The position numbers and the translations under genes are program-made. This document shows, piece by piece, positions 1 to 8,254 of a DNA stretch of 9,464 nt (its first letter is position 1; each line of letters begins with the position of its first letter). The notes beneath the pieces are model-generated. The model saw only the letters and a program-made list of their open reading frames with translations. It did not search any database and was not told the origin of the DNA. The stretch is taken from contig JALRCP010000008.1 of the NCBI GenBank assembly GCA_023257325.1, positions 1 to 9,464 of the forward strand. The letters run 5' to 3'. Source of the stretch: Polynucleobacter sp. (lineage in GTDB: Bacteria; Pseudomonadota; Gammaproteobacteria; Burkholderiales; Burkholderiaceae).

Positions 1-91
1 GGCTGCCCGGGCTGGAGTCGTAGTCGATCGGATACGCCGCGGCGGTCTGGTCGAGCCAGCGGTCGCGCAGGCCCAGCACCAGGTTGCCGTT
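1..91 (-). other. High-GC segment of foreign composition at left edge (probable chimeric join)
   Basis: By count, bases 1-90 hold 65 G or C (72%), clearly richer than the adjoining folC. Read on the minus strand from base 91 down to base 2, one frame has no stop in 30 codons, and 29 of those codons end in G or C. This is the signature of protein-coding DNA from a high-GC bacterium. The frame is offset from folC and reads NGNLVLGLRDRW, then LDQTAAAYPIDYDS. I do not recognise the protein. FolC similarity stops at about base 91, after the typical C-terminal FGSFYTVAGV. A misjoined read or contig end is the likeliest source; a true recombination junction is possible but less likely. Confidence 0.7.
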
Positions 92-1362
92 ACACCCGCA
101 ACGGTGTAAAAGGATCCGAATACCGCTATTCTATCACCCTCACCTGCCTTTTTAAGAGCAGCTTCATAGGCTTTGGCTGGGTCTGAAAACTCTGAGATGC
201 CGGACTCGGTAGTCTCCTTGAAACCAAGAGCCCGTAGACGAACTGCCAGTTCACTGGCTTTGGCCGCACGGGTTGTGGGTAAATCCGTGAAATACCAAAA
301 ATCAATTTTGTCCAACATGGGCTTGAGAACGCCTTCAATGTCTTTGTCGGCCATGGCACCAAATACGCCGATGGTATACGGGTGATAAGCCATGTTGTCT
401 AAGTTCTGCGCCAAGGTGGCACTGGCGTGCGGGTTGTGTGCCACGTCCAAAATGATCGTGGGCTGTCCAGGCAAGACCTGAAAACGGCCAGGCAACTCAA
501 CCCATGCCATACCATTTCTGATTTCTTGAGCACCAACGGGTAAACGATTTCTGACGGCCATCAATGCAGCAATCACAGCACTCGCGTTGAGTAGTTGATT
601 CGCTCCTCGCAGTGCTGGATAACCAAGGCCAGAAAAACGTTTGTTCCTGCCAGCCCAGCCCCACTGCTGCTTGTCCCCTTGAAAGTTATAGTCTCTGCCC
701 AATAACCACAAATCAGCACCGATTGTTTCCGCATGCTCAATCAATGATTGAGGCGGCACGGGATCCGCACAAATGGCAGGACGATTGGATCTAAAAATGC
801 CCGCTTTTTCAAAAGCAATTTTTTCTCGGGTATTTCCAAGATACTCCATGTGGTCTAAATCAATGCTGGTCACAATCGCACAATCGGGATCTATGATGTT
901 CACAGCATCCAAACGCCCTCCCAAACCGACCTCTAAAATCACGGCATCTAATTGAGCCGCCGAAAATAAGCTCATGATGGCCAAAGTGGTGAACTCAAAA
1001 TAGGTCAAGCTCGGAGCATTCGGCAAAGAAGCGCGCGCGCGTTCAACCTTTTCAAAATGCACCAATAAGTCTTCATCATTGACTTCCTGACCGTTGATGC
1101 GAGCACGTTCATTGAATCTCAAAAAATGAGGGGATGTATGACATCCAACCCGATATGAGGCGGCCAATAGAATGCTTTCTAATAATGCACAGGTTGAACC
1201 TTTACCATTGGTACCGCCCACAGTGAACACCAAGGAATTGAACGAGAGATTGAGGGCCTCTTTGACGCGCGTGATGCGCTCCAAGCCCATGTCAATGCCA
1301 ACAGGATGCGCTGACTCTAGGTGATTGAGCCAATCATCTAAACGAGTAAACGTGGTGGGCAA
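1..1362 (-). CDS. folC: Bifunctional dihydrofolate synthase / folylpolyglutamate synthase, 3' end not intact
   Basis: FolC joins glutamate to dihydropteroate and then adds further glutamates to reduced folates, using ATP, in the cytosol. With TTG at 1362 as residue 1, the ATP-binding P-loop GGTNGKGS is at 49-56, followed by the family motif TSPHFLRFNERARING. The middle region shows LEVGLGGRLDAVN, SIDLDHMEYLG and EKIAFEKAGIF. The C-terminal Mur-ligase-like domain shows ILDVAHNPHASA, FGAMADKDIEGVL and finally FGSFYTVAGV. Recognisable FolC ends at residue 424 (base 91), about where the family normally ends; the frame then stays open through high-GC DNA to the edge with no stop. The first in-frame ATG (1290) would remove 24 conserved residues (LDDWLNHLESAHPVGID). 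No GTG is suitable, so TTG 1362 is preferred although it lacks a clear Shine-Dalgarno. It lies 13 nt after accD, as in related genomes. Confidence 0.92.
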   Translation of the reverse strand, partial: MPTTFTRLDDWLNHLESAHPVGIDMGLERITRVKEALNLSFNSLVFTVGGTNGKGSTCALLESILLAASYRVGCHTSPHFLRFNERARINGQEVNDEDLLVHFEKVERARASLPNAPSLTYFEFTTLAIMSLFSAAQLDAVILEVGLGGRLDAVNIIDPDCAIVTSIDLDHMEYLGNTREKIAFEKAGIFRSNRPAICADPVPPQSLIEHAETIGADLWLLGRDYNFQGDKQQWGWAGRNKRFSGLGYPALRGANQLLNASAVIAALMAVRNRLPVGAQEIRNGMAWVELPGRFQVLPGQPTIILDVAHNPHASATLAQNLDNMAYHPYTIGVFGAMADKDIEGVLKPMLDKIDFWYFTDLPTTRAAKASELAVRLRALGFKETTESGISEFSDPAKAYEAALKKAGEGDRIAVFGSFYTVAGVTATWCWACATAGSTRPPRRIRSTTTPARAA

Positions 1363-1375
1363 AGCAGTGTCGGAA

Positions 1376-2248
1376 TTAAGCCACTGAATCTGTTGGTTGC
1401 TTGAGCAACAAAGCCAACAACTCAGCAATTTCTTTGCGCATCTGACGACGATCAACAATCATGTCAATGCCACCCTTTTGCATCAAGAACTCAGATCTTT
1501 GGAAACCTTCTGGTAACTTTTCCCGGACGGTCTGTTCAATCACGCGCGGACCTGCAAAACCAATCAAGGCTTTGGGCTCTGCCATGACCACATCGCCCAT
1601 AAAGGCAAAACTAGCAGAGATGCCACCCATGGTTGGATCGGTTAAGACACTGATATAAGGCAGTTTGGCTTGTGCCAACTTGACCAACATTGCATTGGTT
1701 TTAGCCATTTGCATCAACGACAATAAACTTTCTTGCATACGGGCACCACCTGTGGCGCTGATACAAATGAAAGGAACTTTTTGCTCAAGGGCCATTTGTG
1801 CGCCACGCACAAAACGCTCACCCACGACTGAGCCCATGGATCCTCCCATGAACTCGAACTCAAAACAGGCCACCACCACTGGAATGGTGTGAATCGATCC
1901 AGCCATCACCACCATCGCATCAGTTTCACCGGTGGTGTCGATGGCGTCTTTTAAACGATCTGGGTATTTTTTAGTGTCTTTGAACTTGAGAGCATCAACG
2001 GGCAATACCTCTTGAGCAATCTCATGACGCCCCTCTTGATCGAGCAGTTTATCCAAACGTTCGCGGGCATTGATGCGCATGTGATGGTCACATTTTGGAC
2101 AAACATGTAAATTAGATTCTATGTCATTGCGATATAACACGGCTTCGCATGAAGGGCATTTCACCCACAATCCCTCTGGCACGCTCTTGCGTTGCGCGGG
2201 GTCAGTGTGTTGAATACTCGGGGGTAGAAGTTTATCGAGCCAGCTCAT
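1376..2248 (-). CDS. accD: Acetyl-CoA carboxylase carboxyltransferase subunit beta
   Basis: AccD pairs with AccA to form the carboxyltransferase that moves the carboxyl group from biotin to acetyl-CoA, giving malonyl-CoA for fatty-acid synthesis. The 290-residue protein has the N-terminal four-cysteine zinc ribbon (C31, C34, C50, C53, in CPSC and CPKC) expected of bacterial AccD. A crotonase-fold carboxyltransferase domain follows, with [11 protein letters not shown] (about 164-174), [13 protein letters not shown] (203-215) and [11 protein letters not shown] (230-240), the glycine-rich loops that bind CoA and form the oxyanion holes. The length is normal. Its ATG overlaps the trpA stop as ATGA, so translation is probably coupled to trpA; no strong Shine-Dalgarno is visible. 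accA is not in the window, which is usual because the subunits are often encoded apart. Confidence 0.97.
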   Translation of the reverse strand: MSWLDKLLPPSIQHTDPAQRKSVPEGLWVKCPSCEAVLYRNDIESNLHVCPKCDHHMRINARERLDKLLDQEGRHEIAQEVLPVDALKFKDTKKYPDRLKDAIDTTGETDAMVVMAGSIHTIPVVVACFEFEFMGGSMGSVVGERFVRGAQMALEQKVPFICISATGGARMQESLLSLMQMAKTNAMLVKLAQAKLPYISVLTDPTMGGISASFAFMGDVVMAEPKALIGFAGPRVIEQTVREKLPEGFQRSEFLMQKGGIDMIVDRRQMRKEIAELLALLLKQPTDSVA

Positions 2249-3048
2249 TTTGATTGGTCCAAAGCCTCACGGATATCTTTTAAGAATTTCTCTAGGGATT
2301 GTACTCTTTGCGCCGCAGGAGTTTCCTCTAATAGTTGCACAATCCGGCTACCAATGACTACCGCGTCCGCCGTCTGCCCAATGGCCACCGCAGATTGGGC
2401 ATCGCGAATCCCAAAGCCCACGGCAATGGGCACCTGAGAAACTGCTCGAATTTGCGGAATAATGCCGGCCACAGCTTGGGTATCCAAATTGGCCGCCCCA
2501 GTCACCCCTTTGAGTGAAACGTAATAAATGTAACCAGCGGCCACCTTACCCACTTGATTGATGCGCTCCTGAGAAGAAGTCGGTGCCAATAAGAAAATCG
2601 GGTCAATACCCGCTGCCCGACACTGCTTGGCAAAATCCTCACACTCTTCGGGCGGATAATCGACGACCAAGACACCATCCACACCGGCCTCTTTGGCAGT
2701 TCTGACAAATGTTTCAGTGCCCATGTGTTCAATTGGGTTCGCATAACCCATCAACACAATGGGTGTTGTTGAATTCGTTTGACGAAATTCTTTAACCAAC
2801 TCAATGCAATGCTTCAAGGTCATGCCATGCGATAAAGCTCGCTCTGAGGCTCTCTGAATCACTGGGCCATCGGCCATGGGGTCAGAAAAAGGCACACCCA
2901 ATTCAATCACATCGGCCCCACCTCTGACCAAAGCATGCATCAAATCTAAGGTCTGCGATGGATCAGGATCCCCAGCGGTAATGAAAGGCACCAAGCCCTT
3001 GCGACCCTGGGCTTTTAGTTCTGAAAATACTTGAGCAATTGTTGACAT
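2245..3048 (-). CDS. trpA: Tryptophan synthase alpha chain
   Basis: TrpA cleaves indole-3-glycerol phosphate to indole and glyceraldehyde 3-phosphate, and channels the indole to TrpB inside the alpha2-beta2 complex. The 267-residue protein is a TIM barrel of normal length. The catalytic acids are in place: E49 in [13 protein letters not shown] and D60 in [10 protein letters not shown], with the same numbering as the E. coli enzyme. The flexible loop region LKGVTGA (179-185) and the phosphate-binding segments GFGIRD (211-216) and VIGSR (231-235) are present. It starts 8 nt after the trpB stop, with an AGGA Shine-Dalgarno that overlaps that stop codon, and its own stop overlaps the accD start. 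The position next to trpB suits production of the two chains in balanced amounts. Confidence 0.98.
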   Translation of the reverse strand: MSTIAQVFSELKAQGRKGLVPFITAGDPDPSQTLDLMHALVRGGADVIELGVPFSDPMADGPVIQRASERALSHGMTLKHCIELVKEFRQTNSTTPIVLMGYANPIEHMGTETFVRTAKEAGVDGVLVVDYPPEECEDFAKQCRAAGIDPIFLLAPTSSQERINQVGKVAAGYIYYVSLKGVTGAANLDTQAVAGIIPQIRAVSQVPIAVGFGIRDAQSAVAIGQTADAVVIGSRIVQLLEETPAAQRVQSLEKFLKDIREALDQSK

Positions 3049-3054
3049 CTAATT

Positions 3055-3058
3055 TCCT
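3055..3058 (-). promoter_or_regulatory. Ribosome binding site of trpA overlapping the trpB stop
   Basis: AGGA lies 6 nt upstream of the trpA ATG at 3048 and shares bases with the trpB TAG stop (3057-3059). A ribosome finishing trpB therefore sits on the trpA start signal. This supports both the trpA start and translational coupling of the two subunits. Confidence 0.7.
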
Positions 3059-4250
3059 AAAACTTCAATCCTGATTCTTGAGCCACCGTGTGCATGTCTT
3101 TATCACCACGACCCGATAAGTTCACCAATATGGTTTTGTCTTTCGGCAAGGTGGCAGCTAATTTGCAGGCGTAAGCGATCGCATGACTACTTTCCAAGGC
3201 AGGAATGATGCCTTCGATGCGACAACAATCATGAAACGCTTTGAGAGCTTCATCATCGGTCACAGCCACATACTCTGCTCTCTTAGAATCCTTTAACCAA
3301 GCATGCTCAGGACCCACTCCTGGGTAGTCCATGCCCGCTGAGACTGAATGAGTCTCGGCGATTTGACCGTTTTCATCTTGCAATAGATACGTACGATTGC
3401 CGTGTAAAACACCCGGTGTACCCGCGACCAAAGCAGCTGAATGCTCTTTGGTATTGAGGCCATGACCCGCCGCTTCAACACCCACTAACTTCACATTGGG
3501 CACATCAATGTATGGATAAAAAATACCCATGGCATTTGATCCGCCACCCACACAAGCCATCACGTAATCGGGTTGACGTCCAATCATTTCTGGCATTTGC
3601 ACTTTGCACTCTTCACCGATCACGCTCTGGAAATCACGCACCATCATCGGATAAGGATGAGGGCCTGCGACAGTACCGATGATGTAAAACGTGGTCTCAA
3701 CGTTGGTCACCCAATCACGCATCGCTTCATTCAAAGCATCTTTGAGTGTTTTGGTACCTGATTCGACAGGAACCACCGTGGCTCCTAATAGCTTCATGCG
3801 ATAAACGTTTTGAGCTTGGCGAGCCACATCCACGGAACCCTGATAAACCACACACTCAAGACCCATGCGTGCACAAATGGTGGCGGTGGCCACGCCGTGT
3901 TGACCAGCACCTGTTTCAGCAATGATGCGCTTCTTACCCATGCGCTTGGCCAACATGGCTTGACCAATCACATTATTGATTTTGTGAGCCCCGGTGTGAT
4001 TGAGATCTTCACGCTTGAGATAAATTTGCGCGCCACCCAAGAGTTCACTCCAACGTTTGGCGTGGTAAACAGGCGATGGACGCCCCACAAAATGCTTGAG
4101 CTCTGAATGGAATTCAGCCAAGAACTCTGGGTCGTGTTGATACTTGGCGTAAGTTTCTTTCAACTCATTGAGCGCATACATCAATGTCTCTGAGACGAAC
4201 ACGCCACCATAAGGCCCAAAATGGCCTCTTACATCTGGAAAATCATACAT
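3057..4250 (-). CDS. trpB: Tryptophan synthase beta chain
   Basis: TrpB is the pyridoxal-phosphate subunit that condenses indole from TrpA with serine to make tryptophan. Starting at the ATG at 4250 the protein has 397 residues, the usual length for this family. Seen in order: the N-terminal [11 protein letters not shown] (11-21), the PLP Schiff-base lysine K90 in [10 protein letters not shown], the active-site loop [13 protein letters not shown] (111-123), the phosphate-binding GGGSNAMG (235-242), and the C-terminal NLSGRGDKD (377-385). An in-frame upstream start at 4304 would add 18 residues overlapping trpF with no family resemblance. The Shine-Dalgarno lies just before 4250, so the shorter form is chosen. 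It sits 10 nt after trpF and 8 nt before trpA. Confidence 0.98.
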   Translation of the reverse strand: MYDFPDVRGHFGPYGGVFVSETLMYALNELKETYAKYQHDPEFLAEFHSELKHFVGRPSPVYHAKRWSELLGGAQIYLKREDLNHTGAHKINNVIGQAMLAKRMGKKRIIAETGAGQHGVATATICARMGLECVVYQGSVDVARQAQNVYRMKLLGATVVPVESGTKTLKDALNEAMRDWVTNVETTFYIIGTVAGPHPYPMMVRDFQSVIGEECKVQMPEMIGRQPDYVMACVGGGSNAMGIFYPYIDVPNVKLVGVEAAGHGLNTKEHSAALVAGTPGVLHGNRTYLLQDENGQIAETHSVSAGMDYPGVGPEHAWLKDSKRAEYVAVTDDEALKAFHDCCRIEGIIPALESSHAIAYACKLAATLPKDKTILVNLSGRGDKDMHTVAQESGLKF

Positions 4251-4257
4251 AGTCGGA

Positions 4258-4262
4258 CCTCT
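4258..4262 (-). promoter_or_regulatory. Ribosome binding site of trpB
   Basis: AGAGG lies 7 nt upstream of the ATG at 4250, and its first bases belong to the trpF TAG stop (4261-4263). It selects 4250 over the in-frame upstream start at 4304 and couples trpB to trpF. Confidence 0.75.
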
Positions 4263-4938
4263 ATACGGATGCGGCACTGTGATCAGCACCGCGAACTGCT
4301 TCAATAAACGCCTTCATTTGTTCAGGGCTTTTTTGTCCCTTGGCGATTTCTATTCCACTAGAAACATCCACCGCACAAGGTTTCAGGTGTGAAATGCCCT
4401 CGCCCACGTTGTGCGTGTTCAATCCACCACTCAAAACGACCCGATGCGCGTTTTCTTTTGCCCATATGTCCGGTATCAAAGACCAATCAAATACATGCCC
4501 GCCTCCACCGTAGCCTTCCACGAAGGCATCCAGTAAAAAACCAGCTGCTTGGCTATATTGTAGAGAAAAATCGATTAAGTTGAATCCCGGCTGAATCCGG
4601 GCCGCTTTGACCCAGGGTAAGCCTTGGGCAATCTCTTGGCAACGCTTCGGGCTTTCATCCCCATGGAATTGCCATAAAGTGAGCGGCACTCGCTCCTGAA
4701 TACGCCGAACTTGCTCATCCGAGGGGTTAACCACCAAAGCCACAGCGTCCATGCCGCCAGGCATCCGACCAATTAAAGCAGCCGCCATTTCTGGGCTGAT
4801 ATACCTGGGGCTTGGCTCATAAAAGACAAAACCCAGAGCATCCACCCCCAACTGAACGGCAGCATCCACATCGCTGGCACGCGTCAAGCCACAGAATTTA
4901 ATTCTGGTTTTACCCGGGGTGTGTTTTAGTAGTCCCAT
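4261..4938 (-). CDS. trpF: Phosphoribosylanthranilate isomerase
   Basis: TrpF performs the Amadori rearrangement of N-(5-phosphoribosyl)anthranilate to the 1-deoxyribulose form, the third step specific to tryptophan synthesis. The 225-residue protein is a single TIM barrel of normal length, standing alone and not fused to trpC. The catalytic base C16 lies in IKFCGLTR and the general acid D137 in FLLDAFVEG. The glycine-rich segment after D137, LSGGLN (169-174) and DVSSGIE (191-197) form the substrate phosphate site. LWQFHGDE (88-95) is a further family motif. The start is 5 nt after the truA stop with only a weak Shine-Dalgarno, so translation is probably coupled. The other tryptophan genes (trpE, trpG, trpD, trpC) are absent, as expected for a split pathway. 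Confidence 0.96.
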   Translation of the reverse strand: MGLLKHTPGKTRIKFCGLTRASDVDAAVQLGVDALGFVFYEPSPRYISPEMAAALIGRMPGGMDAVALVVNPSDEQVRRIQERVPLTLWQFHGDESPKRCQEIAQGLPWVKAARIQPGFNLIDFSLQYSQAAGFLLDAFVEGYGGGGHVFDWSLIPDIWAKENAHRVVLSGGLNTHNVGEGISHLKPCAVDVSSGIEIAKGQKSPEQMKAFIEAVRGADHSAASV

Positions 4939-4943
4939 ACGTC

Positions 4944-5771
4944 TTAGATTCGACTCAAAAGATCAATTGGCAAACAACTATTGGCCAATTGAGGCTCTGG
5001 AATTTCAAACTGTTCTGGATATCCTACCCTAAGAAGATAGAGTCCATCTGCCATGAAGGTAGCACCTGCTAAAGAACGATTTTTGGCTGCCAGCAACGTT
5101 TTCATCCATTCAGGGGATTCTTTTCCAGAACCCACGAGCAATAAGCTACCCACCAAATTGCGAACCATGTGGTGTAAGAAAGCATTGCCTCGAAACACAT
5201 AATAAATCCAAGGGCCATTTTCTAAAATCGCTACCTGATACAACGTTTTAACCGGTGTACTGCTTTGGCATTCAGAAGAGCGGAAGGAGCTGAAATCATG
5301 CTCGCCGACCAAATACTGGGCCGCCTCTTGCATGGCTTGAACATTGAGTTCCTTCTGAGGGGCCACAGGGAAAAACCCCACCTTACCATTCAACAATGGA
5401 GGTGCAAAAGAGCCTGTGAATAAAGCGTAACAATAAGTTCGCTCATAAGCCAAATACCTTGCATCAAAATGATCAGGCACGGGTTTGACCCACTGAACTG
5501 CAATGGTCGGTGGCAAAAAGGCATTCACCCCCTTCATCCAAGCGTGATCTGGACGAACAATCTCAGTGTCAAAGTGAATCACTTGACCCAAGGCATGCAC
5601 ACCCGTATCTGTTCTACCTGCAGTGACCGTTTTAATAGGCGCCTGAACACCCTCACCCATGAACTGACTTAAGGCATGTTCAATGTGATCTTGGATTGTT
5701 TGACCGCTGGTTTGAGTCTGCCACCCTAAATATGGGGTGCCGTCATATTGCAAACCCAGAGCAATGCGCAT
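4944..5771 (-). CDS. truA: tRNA pseudouridine(38-40) synthase
   Basis: TruA converts uridines at positions 38-40 of the tRNA anticodon stem to pseudouridine. The 275-residue protein begins with the family's RIALGLQYDGTPYLGWQ. It has the catalytic aspartate D55 in AGRTDTGVHALGQV, the RYLAYERTYCY segment (105-115), HDFSSFR (158-164), FLHHMVRN (198-205) and the C-terminal GLYLLRVGY (243-251). These cover the two half-domains of the fold. Length is normal. It follows fimV by 4 nt with no obvious Shine-Dalgarno, and precedes trpF by 5 nt. This arrangement of truA between fimV and trpF is, from general knowledge, shared by many beta- and gammaproteobacteria and seems to reflect conserved co-transcription more than a shared pathway. 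Confidence 0.97.
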   Translation of the reverse strand: MRIALGLQYDGTPYLGWQTQTSGQTIQDHIEHALSQFMGEGVQAPIKTVTAGRTDTGVHALGQVIHFDTEIVRPDHAWMKGVNAFLPPTIAVQWVKPVPDHFDARYLAYERTYCYALFTGSFAPPLLNGKVGFFPVAPQKELNVQAMQEAAQYLVGEHDFSSFRSSECQSSTPVKTLYQVAILENGPWIYYVFRGNAFLHHMVRNLVGSLLLVGSGKESPEWMKTLLAAKNRSLAGATFMADGLYLLRVGYPEQFEIPEPQLANSCLPIDLLSRI

Positions 5772-5775
5772 ATGT

Positions 5776-7119
5776 TTAAGAGGATCGCTGATTCACTTCA
5801 GCCATCAAAGATTTGGCTTGAATCGTGAGCTCAGGATCAACCTGATTGCTAACCGCCAACACTTCCTGAATGGCTGTGCGCGCCGCATTGAAGTCTTCAA
5901 TCGTGATGTAGGCACGCACCAAATTGAGTTTCACCCGCAGACTCTCAGCTGACGGCAACTCTGTGGGGAATGCTTGATTCGATGAAACTGATTTTGAAGA
6001 ATCTAAATTGAGATCCAATGAAGCAAATAATTTAGCCGCTTGGTCTGGCATGCCTGCTGTTTGAGACTTCAATGAAGTTGAGTCTGCTTGAGCAGTTGCA
6101 TTGTGATGATGAGATTTTTGAGCTTCATTTTTAGATAACTTCAAAAGAACCACGATCGCCAATAAAACCAATCCACCGATCACCAAAGGACCCGAATAAT
6201 TTTTCCAATCCACTGCATCGGATTTTTCTGTGCCTGGGTTTTGAATCAAGCGCTTCAAATCAGCAATATTTTTTTCTAATTCAACAATTCTTAACTTGGC
6301 ATCTGCCAATGCTTTTTCTTGAACCAGCAACTCTTCCATGCGTCGCTTGGCCTCACCCTCAAGACCTGCGGCAGGACCTACCTTCAAACGGTCTTGAGCA
6401 GACTCTGACGATTTTTGATTTTTAACAACTTCAGTCAGTGACACATTGGCTTGCCCAGAACGATAAGCCGTGTCCGCAGAAACAGTGATTTCTTTGGCTT
6501 CTGCTTTGGGCACACTTTGAATCATGGCACGACTGGGTACTTGAATTTCGGCACCTGCCATCAATCGGTGAATACTGCCCCCCGCAAAGGCTTGGGGGTT
6601 GGCTCTGTATAAAGCAATGAGGGCCTGATCGAGGGTGGCATCGTCAAACCCAGCAATCACTCTTTCAGCAATCCCTGTGAGCGTTTCTCCAGCCTTCACC
6701 TCCACCTTGGCTTGGTCAGCCACCATCAAGGTGTAAACACGACGCACCAAACCTGCAGACCAACGCACTTCGAGCAAAGCATCTAAGAAAATTTCATTGG
6801 GGGCCAACTTAAGAATCTCATCAGAAGCAATCTTGACCGCAATTGGTTGTTGATTGGCATCTTTAATGAGGCTCACTTTGAGTTGAGCTTGTGTGGCAGA
6901 GGAAGAAATGCCTAGACGTTGATACATCTCAGGAGCTGCCAAGGCAACCTGAATATCTTTGATCGACTTGAGTTCATCCGGGTTGATCTGAAGATTGATT
7001 TGAGCCACCAATGGCTCACCGATTTTGGACTGAACACTCAAGTTGCCCAAAGTCAGCGCGAGGGCTTGCCCGGCAAAAAAAGCCATGACAACACCCCAGC
7101 AAATCTTCAAGAATGACAA
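5776..7119 (-). CDS. fimV: FimV-like cell-pole / type IV pilus assembly protein, compact form
   Basis: FimV proteins are inner-membrane scaffolds with a periplasmic peptidoglycan-binding part and a cytoplasmic part; in Pseudomonas they support type IV pilus assembly and polar organisation. From TTG 7119 this protein has 447 residues. There is a signal-like N terminus (K5, hydrophobic 6-16, ALA cleavage site at 19-21). The FimV N-terminal domain begins LTLGNLSVQSKIGEPL (22-133). A LysM-like region, VKAGETLTGIAERV to AEIQVPS, spans about 138-196. A linker is followed by a coiled coil (about 251-293), one membrane helix (about 309-327), a polar low-complexity stretch, and a TPR-like C-terminal domain with LNLVRAYITIEDFNAAR (398-414). 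It is about half the length of P. aeruginosa FimV. The start is argued under its ribosome site. Family is confident by architecture and synteny; role in this organism is inferred. Confidence 0.9.
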   Translation of the reverse strand: MSFLKICWGVVMAFFAGQALALTLGNLSVQSKIGEPLVAQINLQINPDELKSIKDIQVALAAPEMYQRLGISSSATQAQLKVSLIKDANQQPIAVKIASDEILKLAPNEIFLDALLEVRWSAGLVRRVYTLMVADQAKVEVKAGETLTGIAERVIAGFDDATLDQALIALYRANPQAFAGGSIHRLMAGAEIQVPSRAMIQSVPKAEAKEITVSADTAYRSGQANVSLTEVVKNQKSSESAQDRLKVGPAAGLEGEAKRRMEELLVQEKALADAKLRIVELEKNIADLKRLIQNPGTEKSDAVDWKNYSGPLVIGGLVLLAIVVLLKLSKNEAQKSHHHNATAQADSTSLKSQTAGMPDQAAKLFASLDLNLDSSKSVSSNQAFPTELPSAESLRVKLNLVRAYITIEDFNAARTAIQEVLAVSNQVDPELTIQAKSLMAEVNQRSS

Positions 7120-7120
7120 A

Positions 7121-8254
7121 TTAACGCTCCAACAAAATGCGCAACATGCGACGCAAGGGCTCAGCAGCACCCCACAACAACTGGTCACCGACTGTGAAGG
7201 CTCCTAAGAAGTCTGGGCCCATCGCCAATTTGTGCAAACGCCCAACCGGTACAGTCAAAGTGCCCGTCACAGCGGCAGGGGTTAAATCTCTTTCAGTTGT
7301 TTCGCGATCGTTCGGAACAACTTTGACCCAATCATTGGCGCTCGCCAAGATGCCTTCAATCTCGCTCAAAGGAATGTCTTTTTTCAACTTGATCGTCAAA
7401 CCTTGAGAGTGGCAACGCATCGCACCGATTCTCACGCACAAACCATCAATTGGAATGCTGCCTGCAGAGCGGAATGGCGCATTGCCTAAAATCTTGTTGC
7501 ACTCTGAACCACCCTTCCACTCTTCTTTGGTTTGACCGTGCTCAACAGGCACATCAATCCAAGGAATCAAGCTACCTGCCAAAGCAGTGTTGCGGAAATT
7601 CTTTTTCGGGAAATTGGCTGAACGCATCGTTTCAGAAACCTTGCGGTCAATGTCCAAAATGGCTGAGGCAGGATCGGCCAACTCAGCTTTCACGGCATCA
7701 TGCAAAGCACCCATTTGTGATAACAACTCACGCATGTTTTGCGCACCTGCGCCTGAGGCTGCTTGATAGGTCATGGCACTGACCCACTCAATCATGCCTT
7801 CACGGAACAAGCCACCCATCGCCATCAACATCAAACTCACGGTGCAATTACCGCCCACCCATAAATTGCCGCCTTTTTGTAAGGCTGAGTCAATCACGGG
7901 ACGGTTGACAGGATCCAAAATGATCACTGATTCGTCGACCATGCGCAATGAGCTGGCTGCATCAATCCAATGACCTTTCCAACCGGCCGCACGAATCTTT
8001 GGATAAATGTCTTTGGTGTAATCGCCACCCTGACAAGTAATGATGACGTCGCAACGCTTCAAAGCATCCACATCATCGGCTGAATAGAGTTTCTTCTCGT
8101 TTTTTGCCATGGCGGGCGCTGCGCCACCAGCATTGCTGGTACTAAAGAATACGGGCTCAATCAAGGCAAAATCGCCTTCGTCTTGCATGCGTTGCATCAA
8201 GACGCTACCGACCATCCCTCGCCAACCTACTAATCCAACCAATGGAGTTGCCAT
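7121..8254 (-). CDS. asd: Aspartate-semialdehyde dehydrogenase
   Basis: Asd reduces aspartyl phosphate to aspartate semialdehyde with NADPH, the branch point for lysine and diaminopimelate, threonine and methionine, and so also feeds peptidoglycan synthesis. The 377-residue protein has the Rossmann nucleotide motif [11 protein letters not shown] (7-17), the catalytic cysteine C137 in [23 protein letters not shown] (161-171), and the catalytic histidine H282 in [11 protein letters not shown]. The sequence type matches the E. coli-like proteobacterial enzyme and not the shorter Gram-positive type. The ATG at 8254 has AGGTG 5 nt upstream; a GTG directly before it would only add one residue. The 3' end carries the fimV ribosome site. 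It is separated from leuB by the only sizeable spacer in the window. Confidence 0.98.
   Translation of the reverse strand: MATPLVGLVGWRGMVGSVLMQRMQDEGDFALIEPVFFSTSNAGGAAPAMAKNEKKLYSADDVDALKRCDVIITCQGGDYTKDIYPKIRAAGWKGHWIDAASSLRMVDESVIILDPVNRPVIDSALQKGGNLWVGGNCTVSLMLMAMGGLFREGMIEWVSAMTYQAASGAGAQNMRELLSQMGALHDAVKAELADPASAILDIDRKVSETMRSANFPKKNFRNTALAGSLIPWIDVPVEHGQTKEEWKGGSECNKILGNAPFRSAGSIPIDGLCVRIGAMRCHSQGLTIKLKKDIPLSEIEGILASANDWVKVVPNDRETTERDLTPAAVTGTLTVPVGRLHKLAMGPDFLGAFTVGDQLLWGAAEPLRRMLRILLER
7127..7130 (-). promoter_or_regulatory. Ribosome binding site of fimV inside the asd 3' end, deciding a TTG start
   Basis: GGAG lies 7 nt upstream of TTG 7119, within the last asd codons and just before the asd TAA (7121-7123). 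Starting at TTG gives a complete signal peptide with a lysine followed by a hydrophobic core. The next ATG (7086) would leave only about 10 residues before the cleavage site and no positive charge. The in-frame start at 7188 would add a cysteine-rich tail lying entirely within asd. TTG 7119 is therefore the best-supported start. Confidence 0.7.

Noticed and set aside
1031..1041. Eleven-base alternating GC run (Z-DNA-like repeat)
   Set aside because: It encodes an ordinary Glu-Arg-Ala-Arg-Ala stretch inside folC and is too short to be called a functional repeat.
4251..4304. In-frame upstream start that would extend TrpB by 18 residues into trpF
   Set aside because: The extra residues do not resemble TrpB, lie wholly in trpF coding sequence, and the AGAGG ribosome site is placed for ATG 4250.
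7075..7081. Seven-A run (T7 on the coding strand) in the fimV signal peptide, with a second A/T7 run at 6269-6275, as possible phase-variable tracts
   Set aside because: Seven-base A/T runs are common by chance at this composition, and the frame is intact at both; nothing supports slippage.
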